Assembly (NCBI GenBank): GCA_032622095.1
Contig: CP136067.1
Location: 80,318,705 to 80,382,704, forward strand
From: Siphonodentalium dalli
Lineage: Eukaryota > Mollusca > Scaphopoda > Gadilida > Siphonodentaliidae
DNA: 64,000 nucleotides
Direction: 5' to 3'
Positions 37,701 through 48,640 of the stretch are shown piece after piece. The position numbers were made by a program, and so were the translations under genes. The stretch's first letter is position 1. The number at the start of each line of letters is the position of its first letter. Under the pieces are notes generated by a model. The model worked only from the letters and a program-made list of their open reading frames with translations. It was not told the DNA's origin and ran no database searches.

Positions 37701-38087
37701 CGAGCGTTAATTTGGATTATGCATCTTTAACTATCAAAATATTGGTATCTTGGCACAGCTTGATAAGCTTCACGCCAGTCTAAGAAAACTCATACCTAAA
37801 TATTCATAACAACATTGAATATTAGGTCTGACGGATAACATCGCTATCTCATTTCCAAGTCCTCGGGATTCCGTAATCAGATTGATTGGGTAAATTATTT
37901 TCCGCCCAATGAACCGTTATGGGTTAATAAACAAGTGTTAGTGGGCAGAGACTGTCCCATAATGCCACCTCTAAATATAGTAACAGAGTGGAATTTCGTC
38001 GGTATTTCTCCGATCGAAAGCGAGGATTGCAAATACAACAGAGACAGAAAAAATGGCTTCGAAATTATATATTCGGTACGATTCGGA
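37701..38087. other. Anonymous DNA
   Basis: No supported feature. If the ORF at 38088-38468 is an exon, its intron would lie here. Confidence 0.4.
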
Positions 38088-38468
38088 TTAATTTGAAGGA
38101 TGTGCTAGACCTGATAGATAGGCCTGCGTATGGTAACAACTTAATTGGCCTCCCATAAATTTTAGTTCATCAATTTTTGACACATGTCCGTGTATTTGAT
38201 TTACTTTATTGTAACATGGTTTGCAAATCAAATTATTTGTCGTAAAAAAGTCATCTGAAACACCGAGGAAATCACTTAATTTTATGCTTTTAAATAGTTC
38301 TAAAGCATCATTTTTGATGACGACCTTATTTTTTGCTCTCGGATGCAGCTTTCCCGTTGATGCGGCGAGTTCATCTCCCGAAAAAGAATAGTCGCACACA
38401 CGACAAATATTATCTTCTGTAAGTTTATGTCGCGACACAGGCCTTCTAGGGATTGATGAGTCGGCCAT
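38088..38468 (-). CDS. Putative exon or ORF with a C4 (ZAD-like) zinc-binding module
   Basis: I do not recognise the exact family. Starting at the MADSS methionine (38468; an upstream Met at 38513 adds 15 hydrophobic residues), the protein has CRVC (residues 22-25) and CKPC (82-85) separated by 56 residues. Between them lie GKLHPRAKNKVV and LFKSIKLSDFLGV. The C-x2-C...C-x2-C layout near an N terminus resembles ZAD-like modules of zinc-finger or transposon-derived proteins in invertebrates. Balanced composition and the absence of repeats favour real coding. The frame ends at a stop without an obvious partner domain. A GT within ATCAG/GTCTAG near 38108 could be a splice donor. It may be a host exon or a piece of a DNA transposon. 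Confidence 0.5.
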   Translation of the reverse strand: MADSSIPRRPVSRHKLTEDNICRVCDYSFSGDELAASTGKLHPRAKNKVVIKNDALELFKSIKLSDFLGVSDDFFTTNNLICKPCYNKVNQIHGHVSKIDELKFMGGQLSCYHTQAYLSGLAHPSN

Positions 38469-38603
38469 TGTTATTGCGAAGCACAACAAATAACACGTGG
38501 GGACACCTGTCAATCATCGATGTATTTTTTAAAAATCCGTGACGTCATTTTGGGGAAGCCCTTCGCTGAATAGAAATGGTTTTGGCGACATTAGCTCCAG
38601 ACT

Positions 38604-38960
38604 CTAGATTTCAATTATAGAGTCGACGTTCACCCAGACTGGCTTCACGCCTGAGTTAATTGTTGTTGTGTCTGGGTTTAGTCGAGCCCTGATAACAGAT
38701 TCAAGTGAATACTGGCTAATTAGTTTGCCAGCGTGTGCCCTATCATCAAAGTTATCGGTTCTGAAATTAAAATCTCCACAGAGCAAAACGTGCATAGTTC
38801 CACGAGGTCACCTGGTCGTGCCATGTATCACCGAACGTCTATAGTGTTCCCGCATATATATCACGAGATGCTATCGCGCTGAGAAGTTTGAAGTTTGCCG
38901 TTTCACTTATCCAAACTCGGACAGCATCGTGGCGCACATAATGAAGATATACTACAATGA
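38604..38960 (-). pseudogene. Endonuclease (EEP) domain fragment of a non-LTR retrotransposon
   Basis: The minus strand reads HVLLCGDFNFRTDN, the conserved (L)xGDFN box of APE-like endonucleases of non-LTR elements. Further 5' are degraded frames such as LEIIVVYLHY and VWISETANFKLL, separated by a stop (TL*TFGDTWHD). Only a ~63-aa segment (38795-38604) is open. Nothing of the RT domain follows, so this is an isolated fragment. Confidence 0.55.
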
Positions 38961-39515
38961 TTTCTAGATTCAAACTTTATATATATCCATGCAAAATATC
39001 CATGCTTGTATAGTCCCGATGTTGCCGGAAATAAAGATGACCCCTACAATAATAAGCCTGACATCAGATCGTGCTATGGCATATGATTCTCTCATTCAAA
39101 CCATAATATTACTGGTCAACGGATCTGGCGGCGTGTACGTGAACTTATTCGCTGAATATTCATACAAATGAATAATTAGTATAAGAGTGTTTCCCTTCTG
39201 CGTGCAGCCTGTTTATTTTGTCCGGACAACACTGCGCGTGAATAATAGACAATTCCAACGTAGTACTTTAATTAAAGACATATTATGGACTTGTTTGGTG
39301 CGTGAAATTGACAAGTTAGTATGCAGGCAGTATGCCTACTGGAGGAATGTAGCATTATACTAACATCGCCGAAAATCGACCGTACCACTCCATAGAAATC
39401 ATCGTCTGAACAACGCTTACTTGTAAATATTTACATCTCGATTCGGGACGCAACATTCGGCGATAAACTAACGCAAATGCTTTCACGACCGAGAGTCAGT
39501 GCGTTTAATTAATAT
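38961..39515. other. Anonymous DNA
   Basis: No supported feature. Confidence 0.4.
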
Positions 39516-39886
39516 AAACACCTAAAAAAAAGAAAGTCCCCCTTAATATATTCGGTAATATTTTTTCAGTAAACCATGTTTACCACCATGTAGGCCATTG
39601 AGGTAACCACGTATAAGGATGTTCCAAGCATGTGCGAGAAGTGGGGACCAATTTAGGCACAGCCAAATGACTGATCGCTCTACCTGTGTTTTGCAACTTT
39701 TGAAAAGTTCCCCTCTTCCGTTCAATTTGTGCTCACTCATCCATATCTCACATCACAGCACAGTAAATTAGCACACTTGGTGTCTTTGGTGCCACAAAGT
39801 TTCATCAAAATCCATCCAATCGCTCATAACATATTACCGAATATATTAGGGGGGACTTTCTTTTTTTTAGGTGTTTATAAGAATGA
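39516..39886. mobile_element. MITE with ~45-bp terminal inverted repeats
   Basis: ATAAACACCTAAAAAAAAGA...GTCCCCCTTAATATATTCGG at the left is mirrored by CCGAATATATTAGGGGGGAC...TTAGGTGTTTAT at the right, about 370 bp overall. The interior is unrelated to other repeats here and non-coding. The target duplication is not clear. Confidence 0.75.
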
Positions 39887-39984
39887 CGGTGTGTGCTGTA
39901 AATTTGGATTAAAATTCGTAAAAATAACTACTTTGAGCAAGATTATTCTCTATTTGGTCACACAACCGGAGTGTTTCACATCAC

Positions 39985-40376
39985 TTTAAGAATTGAAAGG
40001 GTGAATTAATTCAACAAACAAAGGATTAAATTCATATAAGATAATAAAGTTTTTAGATGTGATGTATGGCGTTCTGAACTCGGCGCGCAAAGTGGACGTC
40101 ATCGATTTTATTGTGGTCGTGCTTGGTGTGTACGAGAAGCATGTGGTCTAATATCCACAATATAGAACATCCCAATGTATACTTTTAGAATTGAAAGGTT
40201 GAATCCATTCAAAAAACAAAGGGTTAAAGTCATATTAGATAATAATTTTGAGAAGTGATGAATGACGCCATAAAATTTAAGACATCCGAACTCGGCGCGC
40301 AAAGTGGAGTTCATCGATTTGTATTGTGGTCATGCTTGCATGGTGTGTAGGAGAAGCATGTCGTCTAATATCCACA
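39985..40376. repeat. Diverged direct duplication, ~200 bp x 2
   Basis: GAATTGAAAGGxTGAAT...CAAAxAACAAAGGxTTAAA, then GAACTCGGCGCGCAAAGTGGA...CATCGATTT...GTGGTC and GAGAAGCATGTxGTCTAATA, occur twice about 200 bp apart. The junction phrase (ATATCCACAATATAGAACAT, CCAATGTATACTTTTAGAATTG) resembles the dispersed family F1. Confidence 0.75.
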
Positions 40377-40415
40377 ACACATGCACCACACGCGCGTTAT
40401 ATTTAGAAAATATCA

Positions 40416-40897
40416 TCCCTGGTCAAGTGGTCCTGCTAATCTGCTATTGTGTTGGTGGTCCCGCTGAATTGATATGATGCTGGTAGGGCAAACTGATGCC
40501 GTTATGAAAGAGTACCGTTATCTTTCCTAAAATGTTCGCTGTGTTTAGCTAATCCGAGCGATTTGAGATAAAAAAAAAAGCCAGTGTCTGTAATAAGCAT
40601 TCAATGATATAATTATTTATTGTTTAAAAATTTGGCTGCGCTGTTTGCAAAACGAGGTGAATAGCCATGTTGATAATAGTCGATTTGCAGCAACTGATGA
40701 AACCAGTATTAAAATATTTCGCAATATATATGTTGTTGAATATTTTATACACATAGTGTCTTTTCCTAGATATGACCAAATTATCAGAATACATCGAAAA
40801 TGACAACTTTAGAAAAAAAAATACGGTACTTTGTATTAACAGCATCATGTTGTCATAAGAGCATCAAAGCACTTTAGAAGGACCACTTGACCAGGGG
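40416..40897. mobile_element. Terminal-inverted-repeat MITE, ~480 bp
   Basis: CCCTGGTCAAGTGGTCCT at 40418 is mirrored by AAGGACCACTTGACCAGGG ending at about 40897. No transposase is seen. The right end abuts a poly-G run and a tandem duplication. Confidence 0.7.
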
Positions 40898-41038
40898 GGG
40901 GTGTCTATATCACACAGGAAGCATGTGATTGGTAGTTAAACCTACGTAATAGGTTCGCGGTCCGGGGGGGGGGGGGTGTCTATATCACACAGGAAGCATG
41001 TGATTGGTAGTTAAACCTACGTAATAGGTTCGCGGTCG
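40890..41038. repeat. 71-bp sequence duplicated in tandem next to poly-G runs
   Basis: GTGTCTATATCACACAGGAA...TAATAGGTTCGCGGTC occurs twice, identical, each preceded by a run of G (about 8 and 13). It looks very recent, or it is a sequencing/assembly effect at the homopolymer. Confidence 0.85.
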
Positions 41039-42308
41039 GTATACATCTAAAAAATCATATCAAGTATTACCGAGAATAACATGAAAAAATAAAATGAATG
41101 TATCAATGTTTAGACACATGAAATTCGCTGTCTCATATATTTGGAATTTATTTCACCAAATTCTTTCTATTGCCCAAAAACACTCCCAAGATGGAATATC
41201 GACTTGATGGTCCCTCAGAGGCATCAACATTGATTCGCGGTGATCTAACTTAGGCACTTAGTCTTGCCATTGCCCAAAATAGAGAGTGCAACTAGCATGA
41301 ATATAAACAAACATTCATCACTGTTTCGCACAATGCTCTTAACCCCCGTGTATTGATTGAGTATACAGTGTTGTTTGTCTTTCTATTTTATCGGATTCAT
41401 TTTCTGTTTTTTCTAGATTGCGTTCGGGAACTGAGACATTCTATCATAGAGAATTGGAACTGGATTTGTCCTCTGCACGATGTGCGAGAAAACACTACTG
41501 ACCCTCGTCATATTACACTTGGGGGAATGACTCTTTCTGTGTGAACTTTCGAGTAATCCCGCCTATAGACTTTCCTGGTGCAGACCATGTGTGTCAGATC
41601 TGAGTTGGTTTAGTTAGGATGTTACGCATTCTGGACGCATTCTGAATTATGGACCTATGACCTCTTGGGCCTAGCTCTCTGGTGCAATTAGAACTCATTT
41701 TTCGCGGATGATTATATCCAGATCTGAAGAAATGCGTCACCGCTCTATAGCCGACGTTCCGCATAAAATGGTCCGATAACGTGTATAGTGTTATTTGACG
41801 AGTTATTCGATCCAATAATTATGTATGGCTCGTATTCTTTGATCACCAAGTATCCGGCAACCATCCTATTTTAATGCCATTGATAGCACCGATTTACGGT
41901 GTATGTTATGACTCGACAACGGCATATCCGCTGGTGTCGTACCTGTGTCACCTTGAAACAATTGTGTTATTGGACGTGTCTACAAAAGTCAAGCGGTAAT
42001 TTCATATAGATATGTTATGGACTATTCTATATCAGTGTTGTAAAACAACACTTTTATATTGCTTAATCCGTACCCAAGAATCGACGGGATATAACTAAAT
42101 TTAAATTGGCGCGCCTGTACTTGACCCAGTCACCGAGCTAAAGATAACGTGATATAGTTCGAACCAATCACGGCGTTGTATTAAAGCCGAGTCTGAAACG
42201 GTGACGGATTCTGACCAGGTTTGCCGAATGGGATGTTAAGTTCGGACATGGATAATCAAAAGTGTCTATAACTTGCCAGTAGAACAGAAACTGGGGTTAT
42301 ATATCATA
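41039..42308. other. Anonymous DNA, no supported feature
   Basis: Short frames only (63 aa plus at 41353, 73 aa minus at 41594), without recognisable motifs. Confidence 0.45.
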
Positions 42309-42926
42309 CTAGAAGGTGACCCGACTTCGTCCGGGCTTTGACCTTGAATTATTCATTTTGAAGGTCAAGGTCAAGTGGGGTCACGATTTGACCAGTCCAA
42401 AAACACTGCCCGGACAAAAGTACCCGACAAACGTGCCCGTCGAAATCCATCCGGTTTTACCCGAATTGACCTTGAATTGATCATTTTGAAGGTCAAGGTC
42501 TGGTCGGGGTCACGATTGGACCCGTCCAAAACAATCGGTGAACAAAAGTAACCCAACGTATAAAATTTCGTCGAAATCCCATCAAAATTGGCGATTTGAC
42601 CTTGAAGTTACCCGATTTCAAGGTCAAGGTCACGTCGCACGGGCAAATGAATATGCTTATGAGACTCGCCATAAGAAAGTACCCCCACATACCAAGTTTC
42701 ATCGAAATCCCGTGATATTCGGGCGTTTGACCTTGAAATGACCCGATTTCAAGGTCAAGGTGACGTCGCACGGACAAATTAATATGCCTATGTTCGTCCC
42801 CGGCCGAAAATACCCCCACATACCAAGTTTCATCGAAATCGGTTGGGACGTTTTCGAGTTCATCGCGAACACACAGACACACACACACACAGACAGACAC
42901 ACAGATCTTCCAAAATATATAATAGA
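42309..42926 (-). mobile_element. Short non-autonomous Helitron, copy C
   Basis: On the minus strand it runs from A/TCTATTATATATTTTGG (42926) to a GC hairpin GCCCGGACGAAGTCGGG, a short spacer and CTAG/T (42309). These termini obey the same Helitron rules as copies A and B, and it shares the near-5' GTCTG-rich tract. The interior is four ~115-bp diverged modules, each with TGACCTTGAA...TTCAAGGTCAAGGTC, a CGCACGGxCAAAT-type phrase and CCAAGTTTCATCGAAATC. Confidence 0.75.
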
Positions 42927-43546
42927 TTCTGGTGTGGATCATTTATTGTTTCGTAAGTAGTGGGATAGGAATATAGCATTGAGACAACCGACTGGGAATA
43001 GTCCATCAGAACCTGTCTAACACAAACTTCGCCATGAAGTCTGTGAATTTGGCCATTTTACAGAGGAAAACCATCCCGGCTATTTCATACCATTAAAAAT
43101 TCTCCCTCAGATTGTGTATGAAACTTGAAAACAGGCCATTGTGGGAAATGCCAGATGAACCAATATATACTATACCAGTTACTGGTATATAGTATATATT
43201 GGCATATCTTGTATTTTCCCCAGGTGCCTATGAATATGAAGTCAGCCAATATATCGTAAACCGTTTGTCGGCAAATTCATTATGTGCAATCAGATTGGAT
43301 ATATTTAAAGTATGTTCAACGCACGGAACATCCAATAATTGTCTAATTGAGAACCTTGATATCATGTGTGTAATATATAGTATGTAATTACTAACAGTTG
43401 TTAGAAAACAAATATGCTTGATATTGATGCATATGCTTAAAGTGATCTCATGAATTATGCAATCCTAATAATCTATATCACCAGACGTGCTGACACTGTT
43501 GAGAGCAGCACGAGAAACGGTACACCTGATCGACACATATAAGTAA
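42927..43546. other. Anonymous DNA with a palindrome at 43160-43202
   Basis: CCAATATATACTATACCAGT is mirrored by ACTGGTATATAGTATATATT plus GG, a near-perfect 43-bp hairpin. No gene is seen in the rest. Confidence 0.6.
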
Positions 43547-45181
43547 CTAGCAGGGTTACCCGGCGTTGCCCAGGTTAAAGTGATGTGAAACCCTCTGTGG
43601 ATATTTGGTGGGAATAGAGAATACTCTTAAACACATTAGTTCGAAAAAAATAAAAGACGACAATTATGTTTTACATAGAGATGTATCAATCAATCAATCT
43701 AGTTTATCATATCTTCATGAAGATACAGATGTTTTAAAGATATGCTCCTCTGTTCTGGTGCTATATACTGGCTAATCATTTTCAGTTTAAAAGAATTGAT
43801 GTTATGCACGTATAGCAGCTACATGTGCCCGACACAGCGATATTTTGAGTTGTTTATGTTAGGCGATGAGTCTGTTCTAAAAAATGAAAGAAATCCTCTG
43901 TATCGGGCAGATATACCCTTGTCAGATGTCAATATTGGAGGATCCTGAAAAGTCATGTGCTACGGACTGCGTTTTCCTTTATCTCAGAAGTAACTATATT
44001 TGACTGCACACTGTGACCACTATTTTTGAACAGGCCTGCTCTACATTTCCATATCTCTTGGCAATTGTAACTTTTTTTGTGGAAACTATATTGAATGGGA
44101 CAGACTCAATCGTGTTGTAATATATACATGAGCCATTCTAATATGCAATCCTCTGACGATTGAAGGTCCCTCAGTTTGAATGAATATATGTATCTCTTAA
44201 ATAGATTGATATAAATATACTTTTAATGCTTTCTTCTGTGTATCTGTGTTGCTAGATCATTATAGGAATGCCCTGATTTCCATCCCCATATAAATATGAC
44301 AGTTGAGAAGATATAATTGTTCAAGTGACTTAATTCGGTCACCATTTGTCGAGATTGTGAAATTGGAATGCCAAAAACTCACTAGAACGACATGGAGATG
44401 GCCTGGGAGATGACTATATATAACTTTGTTGGATATCGGCGAATTGAACAATCTTATAAATGCTAGTGAATCTCCTCTCGCCATCCATGACCCAAACGAC
44501 ACCAAATGTGATTTAATTCATCATATCATTAGAGAAGAACGTGCATGAATTTGGTGGAATCAGTGCTAAATGTATTTGTATCAACTTTGGTACAACTCCC
44601 CTCGTGCATGACTTGAACCGCGCCACTTTTGTCACATTTAAACCACGTCTATTAGACTCAGGCATGCATTATATAATGGAGATGATTATATATATGTTTG
44701 GTGGTAATCGGCAACTAAACAAATTCTTATCATAGTTATTACCACCCCCCCCCATCTCTCACCAAAACGGCACCAATTTCGCGTCTTTAAATCACACGTT
44801 TATATTCCTCGTATCACGGAGAAGAATAATATATCAATTTGGTCGAAATATGTGCTAAAAATAGCCCCCCCCCTGGCACCAACAACGTCACTTTAGAAAA
44901 TGATAACCCGCGCCATTATCTTACTCGTAAAAAGTTACCCCTGTTAGATCGCCTTGGTGCCATCTCGATTGTACCCTTAAAGTTATATATAGAACACAGA
45001 CAGATATTCGCAAATATTTGATTCATTGTATCATTTGAGAAGAACGTGTATGAGTTTGATGGTAATTGGCACTAAACATAATTTTTGGTGACACTCCCGT
45101 CCCTATTTCGGACTCAAGCGGCGCCACTTTTGACATCATTAAACCACACACTTAGACTCATTATAGAGATGAATATATATA

Positions 45182-45325
45182 AGAAGAATAGATGTCTCGT
45201 TGGATTCACATCTAAAAATAGAATCTTTGGGGTCTAAAATTGGTTGTGGGTGTCTCGTTACCTTCACATCTAAAAATAGAATCTTTGGGGTCTAAAATTG
45301 GTTGTACTAAAATATTCCCAAAATA
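45182..45325 (+). repeat. Left terminus: two tandem ~59-bp units
   Basis: GATGTCTCGTTGGATTCACA...CTAAAATTGGTTGTGG is followed directly by a second copy (GTGTCTCGTTACC...) and then by TACTAAAATATTCCC and A/TTCC-rich sequence. The core ATCTAAAAATAGAATCTTTG recurs near the centre of the element at 49977 in the same orientation. Confidence 0.9.
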
Positions 45326-45600
45326 ACAAAACCCAAAAAAAAAAAATTCAAAAATTTATTTTTTCCAAAAAATTTAAAAATTTCCAAACTTCCAAATTAT
45401 CAAAACCCCAAAATTTCCAAACTTCCAAATTATCAAAACCCTCAAAATTATTTCTCTAAAAAAAGTTTAAATAAAAAATTTATAACGAGTTTTCGGTTTC
45501 TGATAAACTCGATATTAAAAAATGTCGAATGTTAAATTATTTGCGCGTAATATCTTTCGTAATATTTTTTGTTCAAATATTTTTCATGAATTTATTAATC
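45326..45600. repeat. Left subterminal A-rich AAACTTCC/CAAAACCC repeats
   Basis: Degenerate short repeats (TTTCCAAACTTCCAAATTATC, CAAAACCCxAAAATT) follow the terminus and resemble the TTCAAAAA tract found near the centre. The right-arm mirror is 55182-55470, with one extra ~9-bp unit. Confidence 0.7.
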
Positions 45601-45601
45601 G

Positions 45602-45829
45602 ATGTTTAGAAATAGCTTTATTGGACATTGTGACCATCGATATGAATGCATACATTCCAGTGTTTTATCGGACGCAGTTTATATAATTGTCATACCTGAA
45701 AATAGACACCATTACTTTTACATAAATAATAAAGAGCGTTTATTCTTTACACTCTCTCTATCCCATATGACAGGTGTGTATTATCGTGAATTATTGGAAG
45801 TTTTGAGATGTACTATGTTCAATCCCTAA
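45602..45829 (+). CDS. Unrecognised 75-aa ORF, left arm (doubtful)
   Basis: This frame reads inward, opposite to the three-gene cluster. It starts at Met 45602 and has a polar, Tyr/His-rich composition with no domain I recognise. The right arm has the same frame (54941-55168, minus) with one visible residue change (Y/H near residue 27). Conservation between the arms only reflects their overall identity. Its last ~20 codons overlap a phrase (TATTATCGTGAATTATTGGA) also found, diverged, at the zinc-finger gene start region, 49206-49226. It could be a small gene or chance. Confidence 0.25.
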   Translation: MFRNSFIGHCDHRYECIHSSVLSDAVYIIVIPENRHHYFYINNKERLFFTLSLSHMTGVYYRELLEVLRCTMFNP

Positions 45830-46379
45830 CGGTCGAAAATTGTAATGTGAAATTACAACCCTCCAGAATGAATTGTCATATTCGCTGTACACGCAATCAC
45901 ACGCGACATTGGTGGTAACAATGTGTCTTTCACACCTTTGCTTTACCAAATGAATTATATTATTTCCCCGGTCACAGTTATATGCTATTCAGAAAACATA
46001 TCGATTTAATGTCTGAACAAACGAGTTAGTATCAATTAAGGTTGATAAACTGTGTCATTCACACGATAATTAGTTAGCCAAAACATGCATACATATTACG
46101 TCAGGTCGTGAGACACTCAATTATAGAAATTGCTTTGATGACATTGTTATAACAACAACATTACGTAATAACCCCTTATCACTCCATTCACACTTACGAC
46201 CATTTTGTATGCCGAAAACTCCAGGTAGCACCGATGATGTAACATTATATCACTGCTATTGTACCAATGATAGGTTCAGACATGTTCGATGTTTAGAAAA
46301 TACATAATGTGCAGGTGTTCACTTGACAAGAGATTTTGTACACTCAATCACAGACCAACGTGATAATACCAGCATCAAA
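45830..46379. other. Left arm non-coding stretch
   Basis: No feature is recognised; the mirror is 54391-54940. Confidence 0.4.
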
Positions 46380-46740
46380 TTCGATCACCAATAGATTTGA
46401 CTGTGGAATGTAATGACCTTTAACTTATTTATCGATCTAAAGGGACACTCATTATGAATGAATGTTAACAATACAAGCGCACGAAAAAAGAGCGTTGAAC
46501 ATATACGAAATTACTACACGAATGAATTGAACCTTGAAATTTATATTTCACATCTTACCAACAACAGCTACAGACATAATCATAGTATTATACTGTCTTG
46601 CATGTACACACGCTATGACATCATTAAAGGCGGACAATCCACTCACGGTGTGACAACAGATACGGACATAGGCATAGTGTTATACAGTCTTCTATGTACC
46701 CACGCTATGACACCATTAACGTACATTGGATGTTAGGTCT
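46380..46740. repeat. Repeat R1 of the left arm
   Basis: TCAAATTCGATCACCAATAG...GTTATTTATCGATCT-type sequence and then AGGGACACTCATTATGAATG...TGTGACAACAGATAC occur here and again, separated, at 47790-47855 and 48220-48510, with a shorter third version at 47990-48170. A 92-aa frame (46458-46736) and its 85-aa relative (48238-48495) run through these repeats. I regard them as repeat by-products rather than genes, though both copies stay open. Confidence 0.65.
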
Positions 46741-46767
46741 ATGACTCTTGAGTATGCACCAATCAAT

Positions 46768-47337
46768 GAGCAAATGAGCAAAAAAATGAGCAAATGAGCA
46801 AAAAAATGAGCAAATGAGCAATAAAAATGAGCAAATGAGCAAGAAAATGAGCAAATGAGCAAGAAAATGAGCAAATGAGCAAGAAAATGAGCAAATGAGC
46901 AAGAAAATGAGCAAAAAAATGAGCAAATAAGCAAAAAAATGAGCAAATGAGCAAGAAAATGAGTAAATGAGCAAGAAAATGAGCAAATGAGCAAAAAAAT
47001 GAGCAAATGAGCAATAAAAATGAGCAAATGAGCAAAAAAATGAGCAAATGAGCAAGAAAATGAGCAAATGAGCAAGAAAATGAGCAAATGAGCAATAAAA
47101 ATGAGCAAATGAGCAAAAAAATGAGCAAATGAGCAAAAAAATGAGCAAATGAGCAAGAAAATGAGCAAATGAGCAATAAAAATGAGCAAATGAGCAAAAA
47201 AATGAGCAAATGAGCAAGAAAATGAGCAAATGAGCAAGAAAATGAGCAAATGAGCAATAAAAATGAGCAAATGAGCAAGAAAATGAGCAAAAAAATGAGC
47301 AAATGAGCAATAAAATGAGCAAATGAGCAAAAAAATG
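46768..47337 (-). repeat. Minisatellite TTGCTCATTTGCTCATTT, left arm
   Basis: About 570 bp of ~20-bp units (GAGCAAATGAGCA plus AAAAAAT, AGAAAAT or ATAAAAAT). All frames on the minus strand stay open, producing Leu/Phe/Ser-rich peptides up to 219 aa that are not genes. Flanked by GAGTATGCACCAATCAATGA on one side (a phrase repeated at 49871) and TAATTCTGCTGTGGTTAAG on the other. Confidence 0.95.
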
Positions 47338-47790
47338 TAATTCTGCTGTGGTTAAGCAGTCCATTATTTAGGGCATACCTGTATGTAGGCCTATCAGTGG
47401 ATGAATAGTCTGCCGGAGAAGTACTGTGTAGACAGGTCTTGCCGGTAAGAGAGTCAGACGAGAAGTGAAGGCTCGGCTATTAAAACATAGTAATGCGATA
47501 GCGAACATCAAACGAGTCTGCGCACGCATATCTGTCAAAAGGATACAATAGCAGCCATTGGTCAATTTATCCCCCGGTGTCAGCTCAGTAACCAATCGGG
47601 ACGAAGCCGAAGGTCAACTCATTTTTTTTTGCTCAATATAGTACGTCACTTGGACATTTTATCAGTTTATCACATGATCACTAAATGTGGCAATCGGGTA
47701 TCCACCGATGCCTGCAATTTATTATTTATAATAATTGGACTCATTGATCTCACGTAAATAATACTCTTAGTTGTTCCAATAAAATAGTTA
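47338..47790. other. Left arm unique stretch between minisatellite and repeats
   Basis: It begins with TAATTCTGCTGTGGTTAAGC...GGGCATACCTGTA, resembling a TA-flanked transposon terminus like that of the MITE at 23736. A 75-aa frame (47368-47595) is disrupted relative to the right arm by a 2-bp indel in GACTCTC/GACTC, so it is not a conserved gene. Confidence 0.45.
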
Positions 47791-48600
47791 TCAAATTCGA
47801 TCACCAATAGATTTGACTGTGGAATATAATGACCTTTAACTTATTTATCGATCTATGTTAGAACAGGGTCTTAACAAAAAACTTGACTATAACAAAAATT
47901 ACCTTACATTTATGCATGAATCTAATTAGACCATACGTAAATGTTTATCAAAACTAGTACAACTTCCAGTTGGTAATTACTCTTACGAATGAAGAGCGTT
48001 GAACATATACGAAATTACTACACGAATGAACTGAAATTTATATTTTCACATCTTACCAACAACAGATACAGACATAGTCATAGTGTTATACTATCTTACA
48101 TGTACCCATGCTATGACATCATTCGAAGGGGCAATACACTCAAGGGGTTAAAGTGACACGAAACAAGGGACGTGATGTAATATTGGTGTTTGAATCTTAA
48201 AGGAACACAAGACACTCTAAAGGGACACTCATTATGAATGAATGTTAACAATACAAGCGCACGAATGAAGAGCGTTGAACATATACAAAATTACTACACG
48301 AATGAATTGAACCTTGAAATTTATATTTCACATCTTACCAACAACAGCTACAGGCATTATCATAGGGTTATACTGTCTTGCATATACACACGCTATGACA
48401 TCATTAAAGGCGGACAATCCACTCACGGTGTGACAACAGATACAGACATAGGCATAGTGTTATACAGTCTTCTATGTACCAATGCTATGACATAATTAAA
48501 GGGGGATAATACACGCACGGTGTGGAATGTTAAAGTGACACGCGGTAAGGGACGTGATGTAATATTGGTGAAACCCCCCCTCCCCCCTTATAGATATATA
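47791..48600. repeat. Repeats R1 and R2, left arm, second set
   Basis: Second copies of the R1 phrases occur at 47790-47855, 47990-48170 and 48220-48510, followed by GGGACGTGATGTAATATTGG (also at 48168) and a C-rich run. The right-arm mirror is 52075-52920, which contains an additional ~36 bp near 52738-52773. Confidence 0.65.
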
Positions 48601-48640
48601 ACGAAGACGAGAATAACATGTTGATGAAGTTTATTGAAAT

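Noticed and set aside
46458-46736. 92-aa ORF and its 85-aa relative at 48238 as gene family
   Set aside because: They lie in direct repeats of the arms, have no domain, and the third copy near 47990-48170 is disrupted. Kept as repeat R1.
46705-47364. 219-aa and overlapping frames rich in Leu/Phe/Ser
   Set aside because: The 20-bp GCTCATTT repeat has no stops in any frame of that strand.
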